Part shown: piece after piece, positions 31,981 through 58,547 of the stretch | Layout of the letters: every line of letters starts with the position of its first letter | Position numbering within the stretch: the first letter of the stretch is position 1 | NCBI RefSeq assembly: GCF_964340395.1 | Contig: NC_135555.1 | Coordinates: 16,732,246 to 16,796,245 of the forward strand | Length of the DNA: 64,000 nt | Reading direction: 5' to 3' | DNA from: Glandiceps talaboti | Taxonomy: Eukaryota; Hemichordata; Enteropneusta; Spengelidae | The notes under the pieces: model-generated | Told to the model about the DNA's origin: nothing | Database searches by the model: none | What the model saw: only the letters and a program-made list of their open reading frames with translations | Program-made: the position numbers and the translations under genes

Positions 31981-32076
31981 GATATATATATATATATTCA
32001 TTTTTAGCACAACTGAACTTATCTGATAAGGTTCAGTAGTTCTATAGGCATTGCTAAGTGTCTGTCTGTCTGTGGA

Positions 32077-32078
<2 letters not shown>

Positions 32079-32128
<50 letters not shown>
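32079..32128. repeat. TG microsatellite
   Basis: Pure TG dinucleotide run following a short TCTG run. Confidence 0.95.
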
Positions 32129-32130
<2 letters not shown>

Positions 32131-32139
32131 CAACTTAAA

Positions 32140-33075
32140 GTCAAAAACCGCCAAACCGATTGCCATGATATTTGGGGTCTAGTTGCAATATTGTTCAAAT
32201 CAAAATGATTTTACCACCGGTGTGTGATTTGGGTTAAAGAATGTGATGTTTGGTCAAAAAACCTAAAAATTAAAAAAACTACTTGGCAGATCGGTCTGAA
32301 ATTTGGTGGAAACATTCTTAGGGGTGGTTAGATAAAGAATTGTTCACAACATGATGATTCCATCAGTAATATGCAAATTAGGGCTAAAAATGTGGGGTTT
32401 TTTGGTCAAAAATCTTTAATTCCAAACCTACTGAGCAGAATGGGTTGAAATTTAATGGGGATGCATCTAGGGGTGTATAGATGATGAAATATTAAGCATA
32501 TAATGATCTCATTAGTAATATGCAAATTAGGTGTAAAAATGTGAATTTTGGTCCAAATATTATCTCGAGTACTTGGTCAGTGAGACTGAAACTTGGTGAG
32601 ATGTTTCTAAAAGTGTTATTCTGCAGTATTTATTCAAATCATTTTGACACAATTGGCCCTAGCAACCATGACCACACCCTTAGCAACAACCAAATGACAG
32701 TATATTTTGGTCAAATAACAGCATCATCTTGTAGGCAAGTGAGTAAACATTCAAAAATGTATACAAATAACCCTAGCAACCATGACCACACCCATAGCAA
32801 CAGCCAAATGGTCACATATATTGTAAAGATAACAACAGGGATTAATAGACAAATGAATAAACATTGAAAAAATATATGCAAATATATCTGGCAACAAGAC
32901 CACGCCCATAGCAACAGCCAAATGATTATGTATATTGCAAATATAACATCAGGGATTCATAGACAAGTGAACGAACCTTCAAAAAATGTATGCAAATATG
33001 TCTAGCAACATGACCCCGCCCATAGCAACAGTCAAGTAATCACATATATTGCAAAGATAACAACAGGGTTGGATA
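32140..33075. repeat. Two adjacent families of tandem repeats
   Basis: About 32140-32600 holds diverged units with a (t)gaaatttggtgg-like block and aatatgcaaattagg. About 32640-33075 holds roughly four units of about 110 nt with ctagcaaccatgaccac, cccatagcaacagccaaatg and agataacaacaggg. The open frame across the second array is repeat-derived and has no recognisable domain. Confidence 0.75.
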
Positions 33076-33079
33076 GGCA

Positions 33080-34151
33080 TCTGGATAGTCATTCAGCAAG
33101 TGAACACCTATACCCACATGTAGCATGCATCAGCATGTGGGTAAACATTTTTGACAACTGTACAGTTGTGCTACAATGCCATTGATGCTATTTTTATTTA
33201 TTTTCTCCATGTTAAATAAAGTATTGAAAGTACAACTGACAGCCCATGGTCCCCATAAAGTGTTTAATTTATTACTGAGCCATAATAGTCTTCTAAAAAA
33301 CAAGCCAAGTTTGAATGAATTATCAACCAAAAGACTGCATCAATAGAACAGATAAGCCAATCATAGATAGAGAAACATGTTTGATATGGTAATATCACAA
33401 CTAATTAAATTTGTGGTACCCACATTGGCTGTCATTGCTACATGAAATAGTAATCTAAGTCTAGAGTGCACTAATCCTAGTGTGTTACAAGGACATAGTC
33501 AAGATCAACCTAGTAAATGGTCCAAGCTAGAAGTAGGCAGAAAGAGAAGTGATTGAATTTTGTGTTACTGAAACCAACAAATATATACAGGAGCTTGGTA
33601 ATGTTTGGTCTTGAAGAAGATTAATATAATAAGTTGAAAAATAGATTGTCCGTTCATAAATATATCCATATGGGACTGTTGTGCATGCTCCCAGCTACTC
33701 AAATCTTGAATTTTAGGTTTATTTCTACTATCTCAATAGTGAGAAGGTCATTGACTTCCTCGTACAATTTAATGTGTTTTTCGTTTTTCACCTTTTTTGT
33801 TTCAACCAGTTTTTTGTTAAATTCTAATCAGTATTCCTCATAAACGGCAGTTGGATCACAAGGGTTGTCGACTTCTGGATGAACATCCATCCATACACAT
33901 GTGGGGCAGATACGGAGAGCATGATAGCTATAACAATAAAACAAAAACATTTGTATGGATCATAATAAAATATAGCCATGCATACACAGCAGATAAAATT
34001 AACTTGAATAAATTTATAGAAATAACCAAGATGATACACTTTACAAAATGACATTACTCAAAGTAAGCAAAGTTCTGTTAACTTTGGAACTTAAACAAAT
34101 CTGGTCAAATAATGTGCTTGGTATGATTAACATAATACTGTTAACCATATC

Positions 34152-34199
<48 letters not shown>

Positions 34200-34710
34200 A
34201 AGTGCATGTTAACTATGATCATAAACAAGTGACACAAAGAAATAACATAAAGTTATTGCAATATGTGACTGATACCTGAAATATGTCTGACATACCTTCT
34301 GATACTAGTCTCAACTTTGATATCTCCTGGCTCGATTTGCTTTGGCTCTGTGGTGCTAGTAAGACTAATGACGACGACGCTGTCGGACGAAAAAAAAACA
34401 TTCATAAGTCTAGTCTATAAACCAATATTGAAAGCAGCTGGCAAAATTGACACAAATAACATTACTACCAAGTGCCAATGTATGATTACATTTATGATTG
34501 ATATCCAGACATTGCTACACATATATTACTCATGTGTCCACAATTTAAAACCACCCTGATTAAATTCAAAACATTATCTATACATTATTACGGACATGTT
34601 TACGAATACCAAACGTGTGTTCTACACCCGGTACTGCAATGACGAGAGAGAAATGAACACGCAATATCACGTGACTGATTAACGTTGTCACGACCGAAAA
34701 CTACATTGTG

Positions 34711-34772
<62 letters not shown>

Positions 34773-35260
34773 ATTTATTTTTTATGGGACTTAAATTATA
34801 AGTTGCCTAAGTCGGGTAAATAGAATACAACGTAAATGTCACATGAGGGAATATTGTAACAAATGAAATTGTATCAGCCAATCCCGGACCGAAGCACACC
34901 CAAGTGGCCCAAGTCATCTATGTGACATGCATCAACAAATTTGGCTCGATTCTGTTCTTTTGTGAGCGCTCTTTACATTCATATGACACAATACTATGCA
35001 CCATAGGTTTTGCCAAACCCAAGCCCGTACATACGAGTAGCCAATCAGAATCCGTCTTACGATATAACACTCAACGTTCGAAAGGCAAACTATAGTAAAG
35101 GGTCAGTTCGGTATATGCAGGGTATATGGTAGTTTTCTTTTTGGAATACGTGGTGGCCCTGAAAAGTGCCGTCTGGTTTGTGTATGCTTTCGCACACAAT
35201 TACATAGCTACTTATGGTCGCATGGAAATTGCGTGCAAGATCACGGTTTGGAAATAAATT
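33080..35260. other. Intergenic stretch upstream of gene B
   Basis: No gene was recognised. It contains a TTG run at 34152-34200 and a GATT run at 34711-34772. The short frames present have no family signature. Confidence 0.5.
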
Positions 35261-35261
35261 A

Positions 35262-35463
35262 TTTTTTCTTGCCTAACACAACAGTGTGTGCTAGTAGACG
35301 TATCATATAAATCAATGATGTCGAACTGACCGACCCGAGACCGAACTTTGTGACCTCTAACCCTATAACCATCACTTATGGGTGTGAGTCCCTGTCCACT
35401 TGTCCAAAATACCTGTTAAGAACACAAGAAGACAAAACGGCGAGGCGACTGTCATCCATGATA
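35262..35463. repeat. Inverted partner of the repeat at 8997-9200
   Basis: The reverse complement aligns with 8997-9200 at high similarity over about 200 nt. Confidence 0.6.
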
Positions 35464-35569
35464 GCAAACATAGTGCCTAAACCCTAAATTTATCATCCAC
35501 TTACACTCGGGTTTGGTCAATATCTATATATATAATGACACCTTGTAAGGGGCGAGATCAACAGATAGA

Positions 35570-35937
35570 TCAATGTAGGATAAAAAACTGAATTCTTATA
35601 CTTAAGCCTCAGAACCCCCCACCCCCTTCTAAATAACTTGGATAAAATTGAAAATTGCTTCAAACAGCATAATCAATTTCAAACCAGTAAGTATGTAGTG
35701 CTATGAATACATATCCAGTACGTAGAGAGGAAAACATAGTTCTTTTGTTGACACTTTATCTTAGTGATAGCATAAAAAATTTCATTTCTCAATTTGACAT
35801 TTAAAAATGTTTGTATTTAGGGCTACAAAACACCCATTAAAAGTGAAAATGATTTTGTAGGATGAGAACTAAAGTGGCCCACCCCCTCCCCACCCCAATT
35901 AAAATAATTTAGTTTTTCATCCTACATTAACTATTGA
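35570..35937. repeat. Inverted-repeat element of about 370 bp
   Basis: The left end tcaatgtaggataaaaaact is the inverse of the right end (agtttttcatcctacatta, then ctattga), with a C-rich or G-rich tract inside each end. A half copy lies at 30374-30448. Confidence 0.6.
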
Positions 35938-36074
35938 TATTGCTCCTATAAATCAAATTGAATCGGACTTCTTGAGAGAAAAAAAAACATAGGTGCGAAA
36001 TTAGTCGAAGATTCAATCCGGTATTGTACTGCTTATTTTTTTAATATCCCCAACCTAACACCATCTGTACTCAC

Positions 36075-36295
36075 AGTATCTACGTGCACCGTAAACAAAT
36101 GGTCAACACGGGTCAGGCTTTGTGACTCACAGGTACTCGAGACTACTATACCATGTGGATCATTTTGACAGCAGAAGGTGTCGTAAACACATAGTATCAA
36201 AGTGTGGGCAGAGAATGACATCGTACGTTCGAGTAATTTAGCCGTTTTGGATTCTCTAGACATGCTTGGAAGATATTTACATGACTACTACACAG
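36075..36295 (+). promoter_or_regulatory. Conserved 5' block and untranslated first exon of gene B
   Basis: Aligns with 7967-8199 upstream of gene A. It ends at a gtaagaatacg donor at 36296, leaving a 2.9-kb intron to the start-codon exon at 39223. The block is the best candidate for promoter and transcription start. No in-frame coding continuity was found, so it is called untranslated. Confidence 0.55.
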
Positions 36296-38302
36296 GTAAG
36301 AATACGTAAATATTGAAGTTCTTGTCGATGTCGACGTCCACAAACGTGTGTAAGTTTTATCACGTTCAGTTAAACCACTTATGGCATACACTATGTTTTT
36401 GTTGCAGTATCCGTTAAAGTTTGACAACAACAATCGATTTGAATAAGTCTTCGAGAAACTTGGTTAAAATAGTGTAATGTAGTTTTAGAACAAATTCGAA
36501 ATATTATAGTGTGTTTCAGGTCAACATTTAAATCATGAAGTACACGCTTATGCCCAGTTAACTCTCCTACATTAACACCTGTCTTGACTGTATGTTAGTA
36601 GTTTACTCAAAATGGCTGTCGTGGGAATGGGAGTTTTTTTTTAAAAAATAGACTAGTCTAGACATGCCAGACATATCACCATGGTTGATGCCCTGGAATA
36701 AATACGTTAGATACTAATAACCTAAATTTGAATTATTTCTCTACAGTAGACACCAGATAATTGTTAATCAATGAGGGGATAACGTCACACATCATAGGTA
36801 AGCTTATGTATCAGAGGACTCGTTCACGTGAGTACATATGTAAATACAATTATATAAAATAAACAGCTGTCGTAATCCTTATGAAAGGAGATATGTAGGG
36901 GCAAAGACAGTGGAGGAGAAACTGGCAATGGTAGGGGTTAACATTCCAAGGAATTCAAGCAGCTGTCAAACCAACATTTGACGTAGAACTTGGATAATTT
37001 TATAATTGCCAATTCTGACGTATAAGGCACATTGTTCTCTGAGACGATGGGAAATAAGCAAAGTTAGTATCTCACAGACTAATTTTGATATACGTATACC
37101 CCGCAATTATGTCTATATATTCCAATTAATGGTATTTCGTCATTCTAATGATAATTTACATTTGGTGACGTCACAAATTTAAAACACCACTTTTTGGCAG
37201 TTTTGTTATTTCTAGCTTTCGTTTCATTCTGTTGAGCATTAATCGTGCTTTGCATTGTATAATGATGACGTCATCTATAACCAGACGTGGCGTGGTGTGG
37301 CGTGACAAACTTATCATTCTGTTGATACGTGCGGAGGAGGGGGTTGTTTGAACATATTAGATTAAATGCCAACACATAGCTATCGAGAGACAAGCATTCT
37401 CCACTGCATGGTCTGCTAAACCAAAATTACAACGTTGGTATTTCATTTGTATCACAACCACTGGTACATTTTTTTAAACCCCACAAATTCGTTACATCAT
37501 GAATGGTTCGTTATGCACGTGACGTGTTTGTCAATATCCCGACGAGATTTTAATTTATGTCAGTTCCTAAGAAATGGAATATGATCGTTACAATCACCAT
37601 GCCTCCCTTTCGGTGTAAACTCGCGAGACAAGATTTTCTAATTTGGGTCATGTATATTACATTATTTTGGCTTCTCTTAATGAAAATATTATAGAACTGC
37701 ATGGAATTCGAAACCAACAAATATTTAAGCAAACAGTAATGTTGCACAACGTTTAATTCATAGTACATTGGCAACCAGACCTTAGCTTCGCAAATTAAAG
37801 TGATTAAATAAATGTTTTAACTTGAAAAGAAGTGATACTTTGATGAGGATACATGATCATAAAAAGTTCAGTGTCTTTCAGTTCTATCCGTATAACGGTG
37901 AATACCTACAGTAAATTGCGCGATGAATGTACTTAAGGCAGTGGTCGTTTTCGTCTGTATTAGTTTGTTATCATGACCCGATGACACATCTAATCAATCA
38001 ATGGATAACCTTTTTCTGAACCCGTGGTTGTTTTTCCGAAAATAATGAGATCGTGATGCTGTTATGATAACGTTGCCGTTTACATCTTTGTCTACCATTA
38101 ATAGGCGCCCTACTTCATCTCTGTTGATTCACATGTCAATGTCCTATATACACCAACAGGTTATTCATTCACATAAGCTTTATACATGTACTAGGAGACG
38201 TGAAGAGTTGTACAGTCTGTAACTGTGGTCCCATTTTCGGCCAAAGTCGGTGTACAAAATATGTACATAATATGTACTAAGTTACACCCCAAAAAAAACA
38301 CT

Positions 38303-38648
38303 TACAGTGAATTTCACAACACCATTCAGCTTTTCTGTTTGATACAAGCATACAGAAACCAACTAGAAACTGCATATGCCACACTTCAATGGCAATCGCT
38401 ACTGTACATTTTAGTCTTTAAATATATTACTCTATGCAGACATTCGGGCGCCAATGGTTTTCTTAGTATCAAACACCCCGATGAAGGGAGCGTAAAATGT
38501 CCTTTGTTCATTTGATGTCTGTATGGTGGCATGTGTAGTTCATTTCAGTTAGACAAAATGTAGCAAGAAACAACTCATTCATTCAGTTTCCTACTGGTTT
38601 AGGTTGTATCAAACAGAAAAGGTGAACGGCATTGTGAAATTCGCTGTA
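38303..38648. repeat. MITE-like inverted-repeat element of 346 bp
   Basis: Terminal inverted repeats at 38303-38347 and 38604-38648 (about 45 nt, few mismatches) read tacagtgaatttcacaac inward from the left. Complementarity continues more weakly inward, for example aaaccaact against its inverse. It lies in the 5' intron of gene B. Confidence 0.75.
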
Positions 38649-39250
38649 TAAACTGACATCCACAAATCATTATACAATGGTTGTTCAGTATGCACAAAGA
38701 GGTTTGATAACTGAGACTATTGTTTTTTCGAATTTATTGGTGACCATAATATTATGTCAATGTCATTTTTATATCATACTCGAATACTTGGTGAGAACAT
38801 CATCAGTGGCCTAGCCAAGGCATGATTTAGCATGTGTTTGTAGTTGGAGTAATGAAACAAGTATATTTCACTATATTTCACCATAATGCTACAGACTGAT
38901 CCCTTATTAAACTTGTGATTAGTTTTAATGCAAAATATTACATCTTTCAAGTCACAAATATACAGGCCAAACCTATGAGCTGTCCAATTTTGTTACAGTA
39001 TCGGTACATGTCATTGAGATGAGATGTGGGTATTTAAGAATATCCTTCTTCCCTCTCCCACCCCCACTCCCACCACGAACGAAGATCTCATTTGGCAAAC
39101 CGCTTCGTGTTCATGTAGTCGCTGAAAATGACCATTCATAAAACCACTAAATAGTGTTATTATTCTTCAACAGTCATCCCTCTAAAAATTGACATGTACA
39201 TGACCTGTATTTTCTTTTATAGAAATTTGAAGTTTTAATGTTTGACAACC

Positions 39251-51137
<11,887 letters not shown>

Positions 51138-52687
51138 GGAACATAACCGGAAGGCCCACGAACTCTGTATACTATATATAAAGAGCCGATACTCACATTG
51201 GACACAGTCACGTTGCAAAACGTATAACAGTGTAGAAAGAACATTTCTAACAGTATGTTATAACTTATAGGATAGAAGTGGTGACCGCGTTTGAAACGAT
51301 GGACACCACTATGAAAAGAGTTTGGACTTGAATGACTATAAAAAAGTAGTGACATTAACTACAATTACTCCTTTAGTTTAGTCGTCCATTTAGGTCTATC
51401 TCTCTGTCTCTAACTCTGACATGTAAGGCTTTTAGTCGAGCAGACTTAAGCACATAACTAATGTACGGAATATATAGCATAAACAGGCTATAAGACCACA
51501 CTTACGATCGAACACATGATTATAATGTAATGTGATATCAATATAGCAAAATTGGACATCATTTTATTTCAAATATGTACTATAAACAGAACTGTGGTAG
51601 CAACACCTATTTTTCAATCTTTGAACATGAATAATATCTTTGTTTTATTATCTTCAGAAGCGTAGTCGTCTTCAGTTTTGTGTAGTAAGTTGTAGAATGT
51701 TTATGCTTACCTATCAGATGTATGCATTTAGATAAAAAAAGTTGACCTTTGGCCTTGTTATGTATGTAGTAAATGTAAATCATAATGACAAAAAATGTAA
51801 TAACGCAATTTGTAAGGCATTGATTGTGTCTTTTATAAAAAGTCTGCAAACAGCAATTTCTCATGTATTCCAAACACTACTCTATCAGGTGGAGGTTACC
51901 AAAGGTTATCCTTTTCTATGGCTATCACATTGCGTTGGTTTAGGGTCACCGAAGGGTCAGGCAGAGAGACTACATAGACACTTGAAGCCATCGGACTCTT
52001 GTAGTGGCGTGTTTAGCCAACAAACAGTGACTCATACAAGATGAAAGGAACACACACTAAGTCATTGTTTTGTCATCTGGTTACTGTTAACGTGTTCAAA
52101 TAATAGAGGTGACTTGGATATTAATTTCACAGGAAGAACCTTGTTTTATAAGTTGTTTAGTACACTTCAATGATTATTTCATAAAGCTGAAATGACTAAT
52201 AATTGTTAAAAGTGACTGAGTATGAAGTGAATATTTCTTGCGTGGAGTATTATAAAATTCCAAACCACTTTAACAGTCATAGTATGTGTCATTGTGTTCC
52301 CAGCTTTCTGACTAGATAGGTAGAGATGAAACCACGTGACGACTGTTGTCGTGGTATCATCTCATTAACAAAATAAATCGCAGAGTTCGTGCCTGTCCCT
52401 GGTCCACTGTCCAGATGTGTTTTAATGCGAACTTAAAACACATCTTTTTAAATGGTATTATCAACTCTATATTAATTTTATTTCCATATGTGTTATACTT
52501 TGCAGTCATTTTCAGCCATTTTTGTTGTACTGTTATTTGTTTAATGTTTTCACCATGTTTTATTATATTATGTGCCGCGCTTTTGAATCAATATTGAAAA
52601 ATAGAAATAGCGTTTTATAAAATAAATAAACTTTAAACTGTAAACGGTGTATAAGATATATCATCATCATCATCATCATCATCATCG

Positions 52688-52721
<34 letters not shown>

Positions 52722-54934
52722 TCGAATTGCCTAGCTCCCGGGAATATCACAGGTTTGCTCATTTCTAAAAGAAGCTTAGGCATACACATGTTGACTGTGA
52801 GGAAAGGTTCGTGGATTCTGCTCGATATTTGAATGTTTGATGTAACCCTTCGTTAATCAATCAGCATGCATGTACAGTATTTTTTGTTTATCGAAACCTG
52901 CGAGGTTATGACTTCGTTATAGTAGACTTACTAGCTCACAAACATACCAGCCATTTGTGGGTCATCGTGACTTGAGATGTCTCGTAAATGTAATTACTTT
53001 GCACAAATACCCAGATACACCTACCGATTCTACTCTAATTGTAGAATGCAAAATAGTGTGGATGGTTGGAGTAGAACCCCCAGACTTTTGACCGAAAAGG
53101 TCACTCAAGGTTGATAGTACTATAATTATGCCATTTCTGACTGAAAGGAACTAAATCTGTGTTTCCCAGCGTGAACTCTAATATGATGTATCACCCACCA
53201 ATGGTACGTGTACGTTCCTATTATAGGCAAGAAAACTGAGCAACAGAATCGACGCTCTTTATTAGCTGAGTTTGTAAACTACATCAAATCCAAATTATGA
53301 ATTCAAACCTTGTACATGGTTTGAAATACTGTCCCGTGGTGGCAGGTACATGTAAATTTGTAAGCCGATACCATGACGACGTCACGAACCTGTAGGTTTC
53401 AATCGACAAACAGCTTGAATGGCTTCAGAGAAGACTCATTGCTTGATCAACGTAGTGTGTCGTCAACAGAGGTATTAAATGCATACATACCTATGTTGAT
53501 ACTTAACAACATGTCAAAGGTCGTTGATAACGTTGGACTTGGCAAGACATGTAAACAAAACAAACACATAATATGCATCCTACTTTCTTTTCGTTCAAAT
53601 CATGACGTGGTCTCTGCAGTCAGGTGTACTTCTTATTCATATATATCTCAGACCACAATAGTATATAAGTAGATGTTTTGGGGGGTAGGTCACTTTTATT
53701 TTAAAAAATCAGGGAAAACAACGCGGCGAAGTTTTGATAAATTTTCAGGTTGCAAATTATACAACAAGCATTAATTCGCCCATGTAGAGGTAACTATAAT
53801 ATTGGTATCGCACACTTAAGTGAGAAATCTAAATATTTTGGTCTTTATAAGTACAACCATGCAACATCCCATCCCTATTCGGAAGGAATTGGTCTCGCGA
53901 CCTGAACAGTGGCACGCGTATTATTTCCTCGATGCTAAAAAGCGGAACGAAGTTTCATACGTGGAATACAATGAAAGTGATTTTATCTTGTCTGACTTAT
54001 ATGTTGATTACAACGAAAGATGGCTTAGCTAGAGATTAGCTTCGGAATGTTTCTCTCTCTAATCTCCTTTCCAAAGTAAATATGGCCCTTGCTTGAACCC
54101 TTTTCTTTGAATCCTTGCCGAGCGTTTGAAATGAACGCATGCGCACTGCCTGTCGTTTCATACTGTTCATTACGTACAAGTCCATTGGTCGTCTGAAAAA
54201 TCTCCCCGTTCAACCACTTGTGGAAACTGGTTAAGATTCGTTGCTGAAGGAATTATTTTCCCCTAAGTTGAGTGTACGGAGTGTATGCGTGATCCATCGA
54301 ATGAGGGGTGACACTTCGGCGCCATTTTGTGTGTTTGTACAGGGATGAACAGGTAGGGTAGTACTGACACAGTTAGTGGCACATGTGACTCACTGCAGAT
54401 AGGGAAACATTGAATTCGATCTTACATGAATGGGGGAGGGGTAGGGGTAGGGAGGGACAAGCTCCTAATGTCACTTGTTGTTTAAATATGCTAAATTTGA
54501 TATTAATAGAGAGACCATTTGCGTGTTGAATACGACCAGAAATACTACACACTTCAATGACCGCAATGTAACCCCTCGTTCAACTCTTACTTGTTTATCG
54601 AAAGTTACGAACGTACGAAAATATTTATTTTGTGTTTTGTTCATGATTTGATTTATCTTGGGCCATCCATGTCATTCACACAAAACCTTGAGCACCCCTT
54701 TTATGTGTGGGTAGGCATATGAGGTGAACACTTTATGATTTTTTACCTACAGGACGTAGATCTGATGTATATGGTGTAGTCAGACATAAAATGTTTTGAT
54801 TTCAGTTACTTTCACTTTCACTAACCATGTAGGGTCATATCAACTCATACCATAATAGAACATTTAATATTTATGAAAGAGGTGGAATACCATGGGTTTC
54901 AAGGATAGCGTAATATAAACATGTAAACAAACAG
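51138..54934. other. Gene B 3' flank and gene C upstream region
   Basis: The first part may be 3' untranslated sequence; no confident poly(A) signal was assigned. An ATC run lies at 52660-52721. Short frames at 53373-54213 have no recognisable domain. No counterpart of the untranslated first exon of genes A and B was found here, although the promoter of gene C should lie in or near this interval. Confidence 0.5.
52380..52640 (+). mobile_element. Possible 3' tail of a non-LTR retrotransposon
   Basis: A short peptide FNANLKHIFLNG resembles the C-terminus of many LINE polyproteins. It is followed by sequence ending in gcgttttataaaataaataaa, a typical LINE or SINE tail. Nothing upstream resembles reverse transcriptase, so the copy would be strongly 5' truncated. 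Identification is by resemblance only. Confidence 0.35.
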
Positions 54935-55013
54935 ACAGTCAGACAGACAGACAAACAGACATACATACATACATACATACATACATACATACATACATAC
55001 ATACATACATACA

Positions 55014-55044
<31 letters not shown>

Positions 55045-55167
55045 GACAGAGACAGACAGAAAGACAGACATACATACATACATACATACATACATACATG
55101 CATGCATGCATGCATGCATACATACATACATACATACATACATACATACATACATACATACATACAT

Positions 55168-55207
<40 letters not shown>

Positions 55208-55272
55208 ACATACATACATACATACATACATACATACATACATACATACATACATAGATACATACATACGAC

Positions 55273-55340
<68 letters not shown>
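54935..55340. repeat. Compound TACA/CA/CAGA microsatellite
   Basis: About 400 nt of tetranucleotide and dinucleotide repeats ending 50 nt before the start exon of gene C. All long open frames here, on both strands, are repeat artefacts. Confidence 0.97.
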
Positions 55341-55341
<1 letters not shown>

Positions 55342-55423
55342 GAACACAAAAATGATGCCTTTATGAAAGTCAAATGTCACTCTTCACAGCGTTTTGATGT
55401 GTTAATGCAAATATATCATCATC

Positions 55424-55755
55424 ATGGACAACTCCACTGGATCAGCAATAGTTACGTCTGTTTGTACTGTATTAATCGCCCTCTACGTCTTCTATGATAA
55501 AATCCGCAAAGGTAAAAGTGTTTTGTTATTTATTATTTTTTGAAAAAATAAGTTTCAAGTTTTGCTGAAAAAAAGTTATTTTAAAACTCGCCCATCAAGA
55601 AATTAGATATCTGTTTATCATTTCCGGCATCCATCCATCCATCATTCATCTATAAGTAAGTAAATAAATAAGTCAGTCAGTCAGTCAGTCAGTCAGTCAG
55701 TCAGTCAGTTAGTCAGTTAGTTACACTGGTTTGCCTTCATTAGTCTACCTTTAAT

Positions 55756-55786
<31 letters not shown>

Positions 55787-55798
55787 TTATCTATCATT

Positions 55799-55845
<47 letters not shown>

Positions 55846-58511
55846 TTATGTTATTTTTTTTTATTTATTCATTCATTCATTCATTCATTCATTCATTCAT
55901 TCATTCATTCATTCATTCAATCAATCAATCAATCGCAGGATTCTACTTTCTGAACTATACTTAATCACCACCTGCAATTGTCAACTCAAACCTGGTATTT
56001 AGATATAACTTATAACGATCCGATGACGTAATATATTATGCCACAGTCCAGCTATCACGTAGTAGAGGGACTGTGATTATACGTCTAAAAAATGTCAAAG
56101 AAATCCTACTATGCAATCAACTATTCTAATGAATACCAGAAGACAAATGTAATATCATAGAAGGTGTGCATTGACAGTAATATTATACTAGAAAAGTTTA
56201 ATCAAGGTTTTATGTAAGTATTTTCACTTGAGTAAAATGATTTATAAACTAATTGTGTCACTTTTAAAATATCATTCAAATTACAATAGCCTCAAATCAA
56301 CAATACGTTTACTTTATTTTACACTCCTATAGATGCACTAGAAAAGAGTTTAAGAGAACAAAAAGAGAGTAAGTATTCGATTTTATATTCTATTTACTTT
56401 ATTTATTTACTTTATTTATTTACTGTATTTATTTATTCTATTATTGAAAGTAAACAAAAATGTTGCGAATTATTTGTATGAATATCAATTCTGATAATAA
56501 AATGGAGGCAGTCTGAGCATACGACTAAAAAAAGGAGCTTGTGATATGATCATGACGTTCTATAGGATATTCCTTCAATCTCGTGATTTTTCTTACACAG
56601 AAAATGACAAAGACAGACAAGAACTTGAAGAGAAACTTGGTAAGTAGCTCGTCATGGAAAGCTAGTTTCATTAAAATATATTTTGTGTATAACGTACAGT
56701 GCTACAAACACTAGATGTGTATCATCATCATACTAAATTCATTATATACATGTATAGAAAACACTTTGACGCTGGGCCATAATGTAAGTAGTTTTCAATG
56801 TTATTTATTCCGATTAAGGAACAATCTCAGTTCTAACCATTAATGTAAGGGGTCAGACTTGATTAGCAAAGCTATTTTCTGACTCCAATTGTCTGTATAA
56901 ATTGTGTATATATATTTTTTTCCAAGTGATCTGTAATTATTTCTTGTACAGGTAATAAAAATCAATCAATCACATAAGCGTTTCATGACAGAGGTTGTTT
57001 TTGTTTTTTTTATCTCTCATGGAAACTGTTTGCTGTTGTAACTGCTTGTTTTGTTTTATTTCAGAGAATCCTTTTTCGTTTGTTTTCTTGTTTGTATTTT
57101 CGTGTCCTGTTTATCAGACATGATCAGCTCGCTTTCAGTTTTCACTGATTTCATGACCATTTTGCAGCCGTACAATCACTGGGTTGGGGGTTTATGATAC
57201 CATTTAATTCGTGTGATTCTCGTTACAGTTGTCCTAGAACAGGATTTCAAGAAACAGATACAAGGTGAGTTACTAAGGGAACTTGCAAACCCGCCATGTT
57301 GAATGTTGCATCATGGGAAATGTGATAATGAATACTAATCAAATTAGTATTGTAAATAATGTTGGCACATTGTTTGTAACCACACATAATCGATTCATAG
57401 TTGCCCAGACAATTGTGGGAGGTTAATTTTATCAGTTACTCAAGATTAAGTATTGCGATAACCACAGATAATCCCACAGTCCTTTGTGTCTGAGCATGCT
57501 CAGTCTGGATTGCAAGTTCCCTATTGCCATATCTTTTGATTAGATATCATTATAAAAATTAATACAGATCGGTTGAAAATAACAATATTTTACAGCAGCA
57601 CTAGCTGAACTTAGAACTTTTTTTGGTAAATAAACATTTTGTTAGATACGATAACTGTACTCTTAATATTGTACACCGTGAATAATACTGAATCACAGGT
57701 GAGTGCACGTATTCTGTAGCTGTATACATAATGGTACATAATGGTCAATATATTGAGTTTGTCTGATCGAAAAATTTAATGATACTCCGGTTACAACTAG
57801 TCCATTTTTATCATGGTGATTGATTCAAAACCGTGCTTTTGCTGAAGATTTAAACTTGCCACTACACTAATGTGTTTATATAAGTAATTGGACAATGTTT
57901 AGAGAATATATTCTTTGGTTACTTGATGACAAAATGTCCCAGTTGCAGTTAATACAGGTTTTAAACAGAATCACTTTATTAAACTGTAAAGAGGAGTTGC
58001 TTAAATTTATCCATCTTTGCTCTTACAGAAATTGCCAAAGACCGTGACGATCTTAAAGAGAGACTTGGTAAGTTGATTGTACTAATAACAAACAGTGTTC
58101 GGAAAAATCGCGTTGATAATGTTTCGTTACTGCAGTTAGCATCCTTGGGACATACAAGTAACACATGTATATTCAGTGAGTATTACCATGACACTAAATG
58201 TATAGAAGTTGCACATTTTAGGTGGTATGGTATTATGAGGGCATAGCCCTATATATGTGAATTCTATTATTAACGTCGTACAAGTGTCTTGAATTGAATT
58301 GGATACAGAAATTCTTATTCGTTTTGTATTGAAGATTCGGTGGAGAAGAAGATTGAAGAACGTTGTAAGTATTTAAATTTCCATTTTTGGGGATAAGTAT
58401 TACAAACATTATCATCATCATCATCACCGTCACAGAATTGATGGTTGGTTGGTTGGTTGGTTGGTTGGTTGGTTGGCTGGCTGGCTGGCTGGCTGGCTGG
58501 TTGGTTGGTTG

Positions 58512-58547
<36 letters not shown>

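Noticed and set aside
32520-32867. 115-codon frame at 32520-32867
   Set aside because: It is the translation of a tandem repeat array.
53820-54032. 70-codon frame between genes B and C as an extra exon
   Set aside because: No similarity to the family exons and no convincing splice boundaries.
54871-55380. Long open frames on both strands of 54871-55380
   Set aside because: They are translations of TACA, CA and CAGA repeats and have no protein signature.
57690-57710. Acceptor-donor juxtaposition (cacag then gtgagt) in a gene C intron, as a recursive splice site or lost microexon
   Set aside because: No polypyrimidine tract precedes it and the intron is short, so chance is likely.
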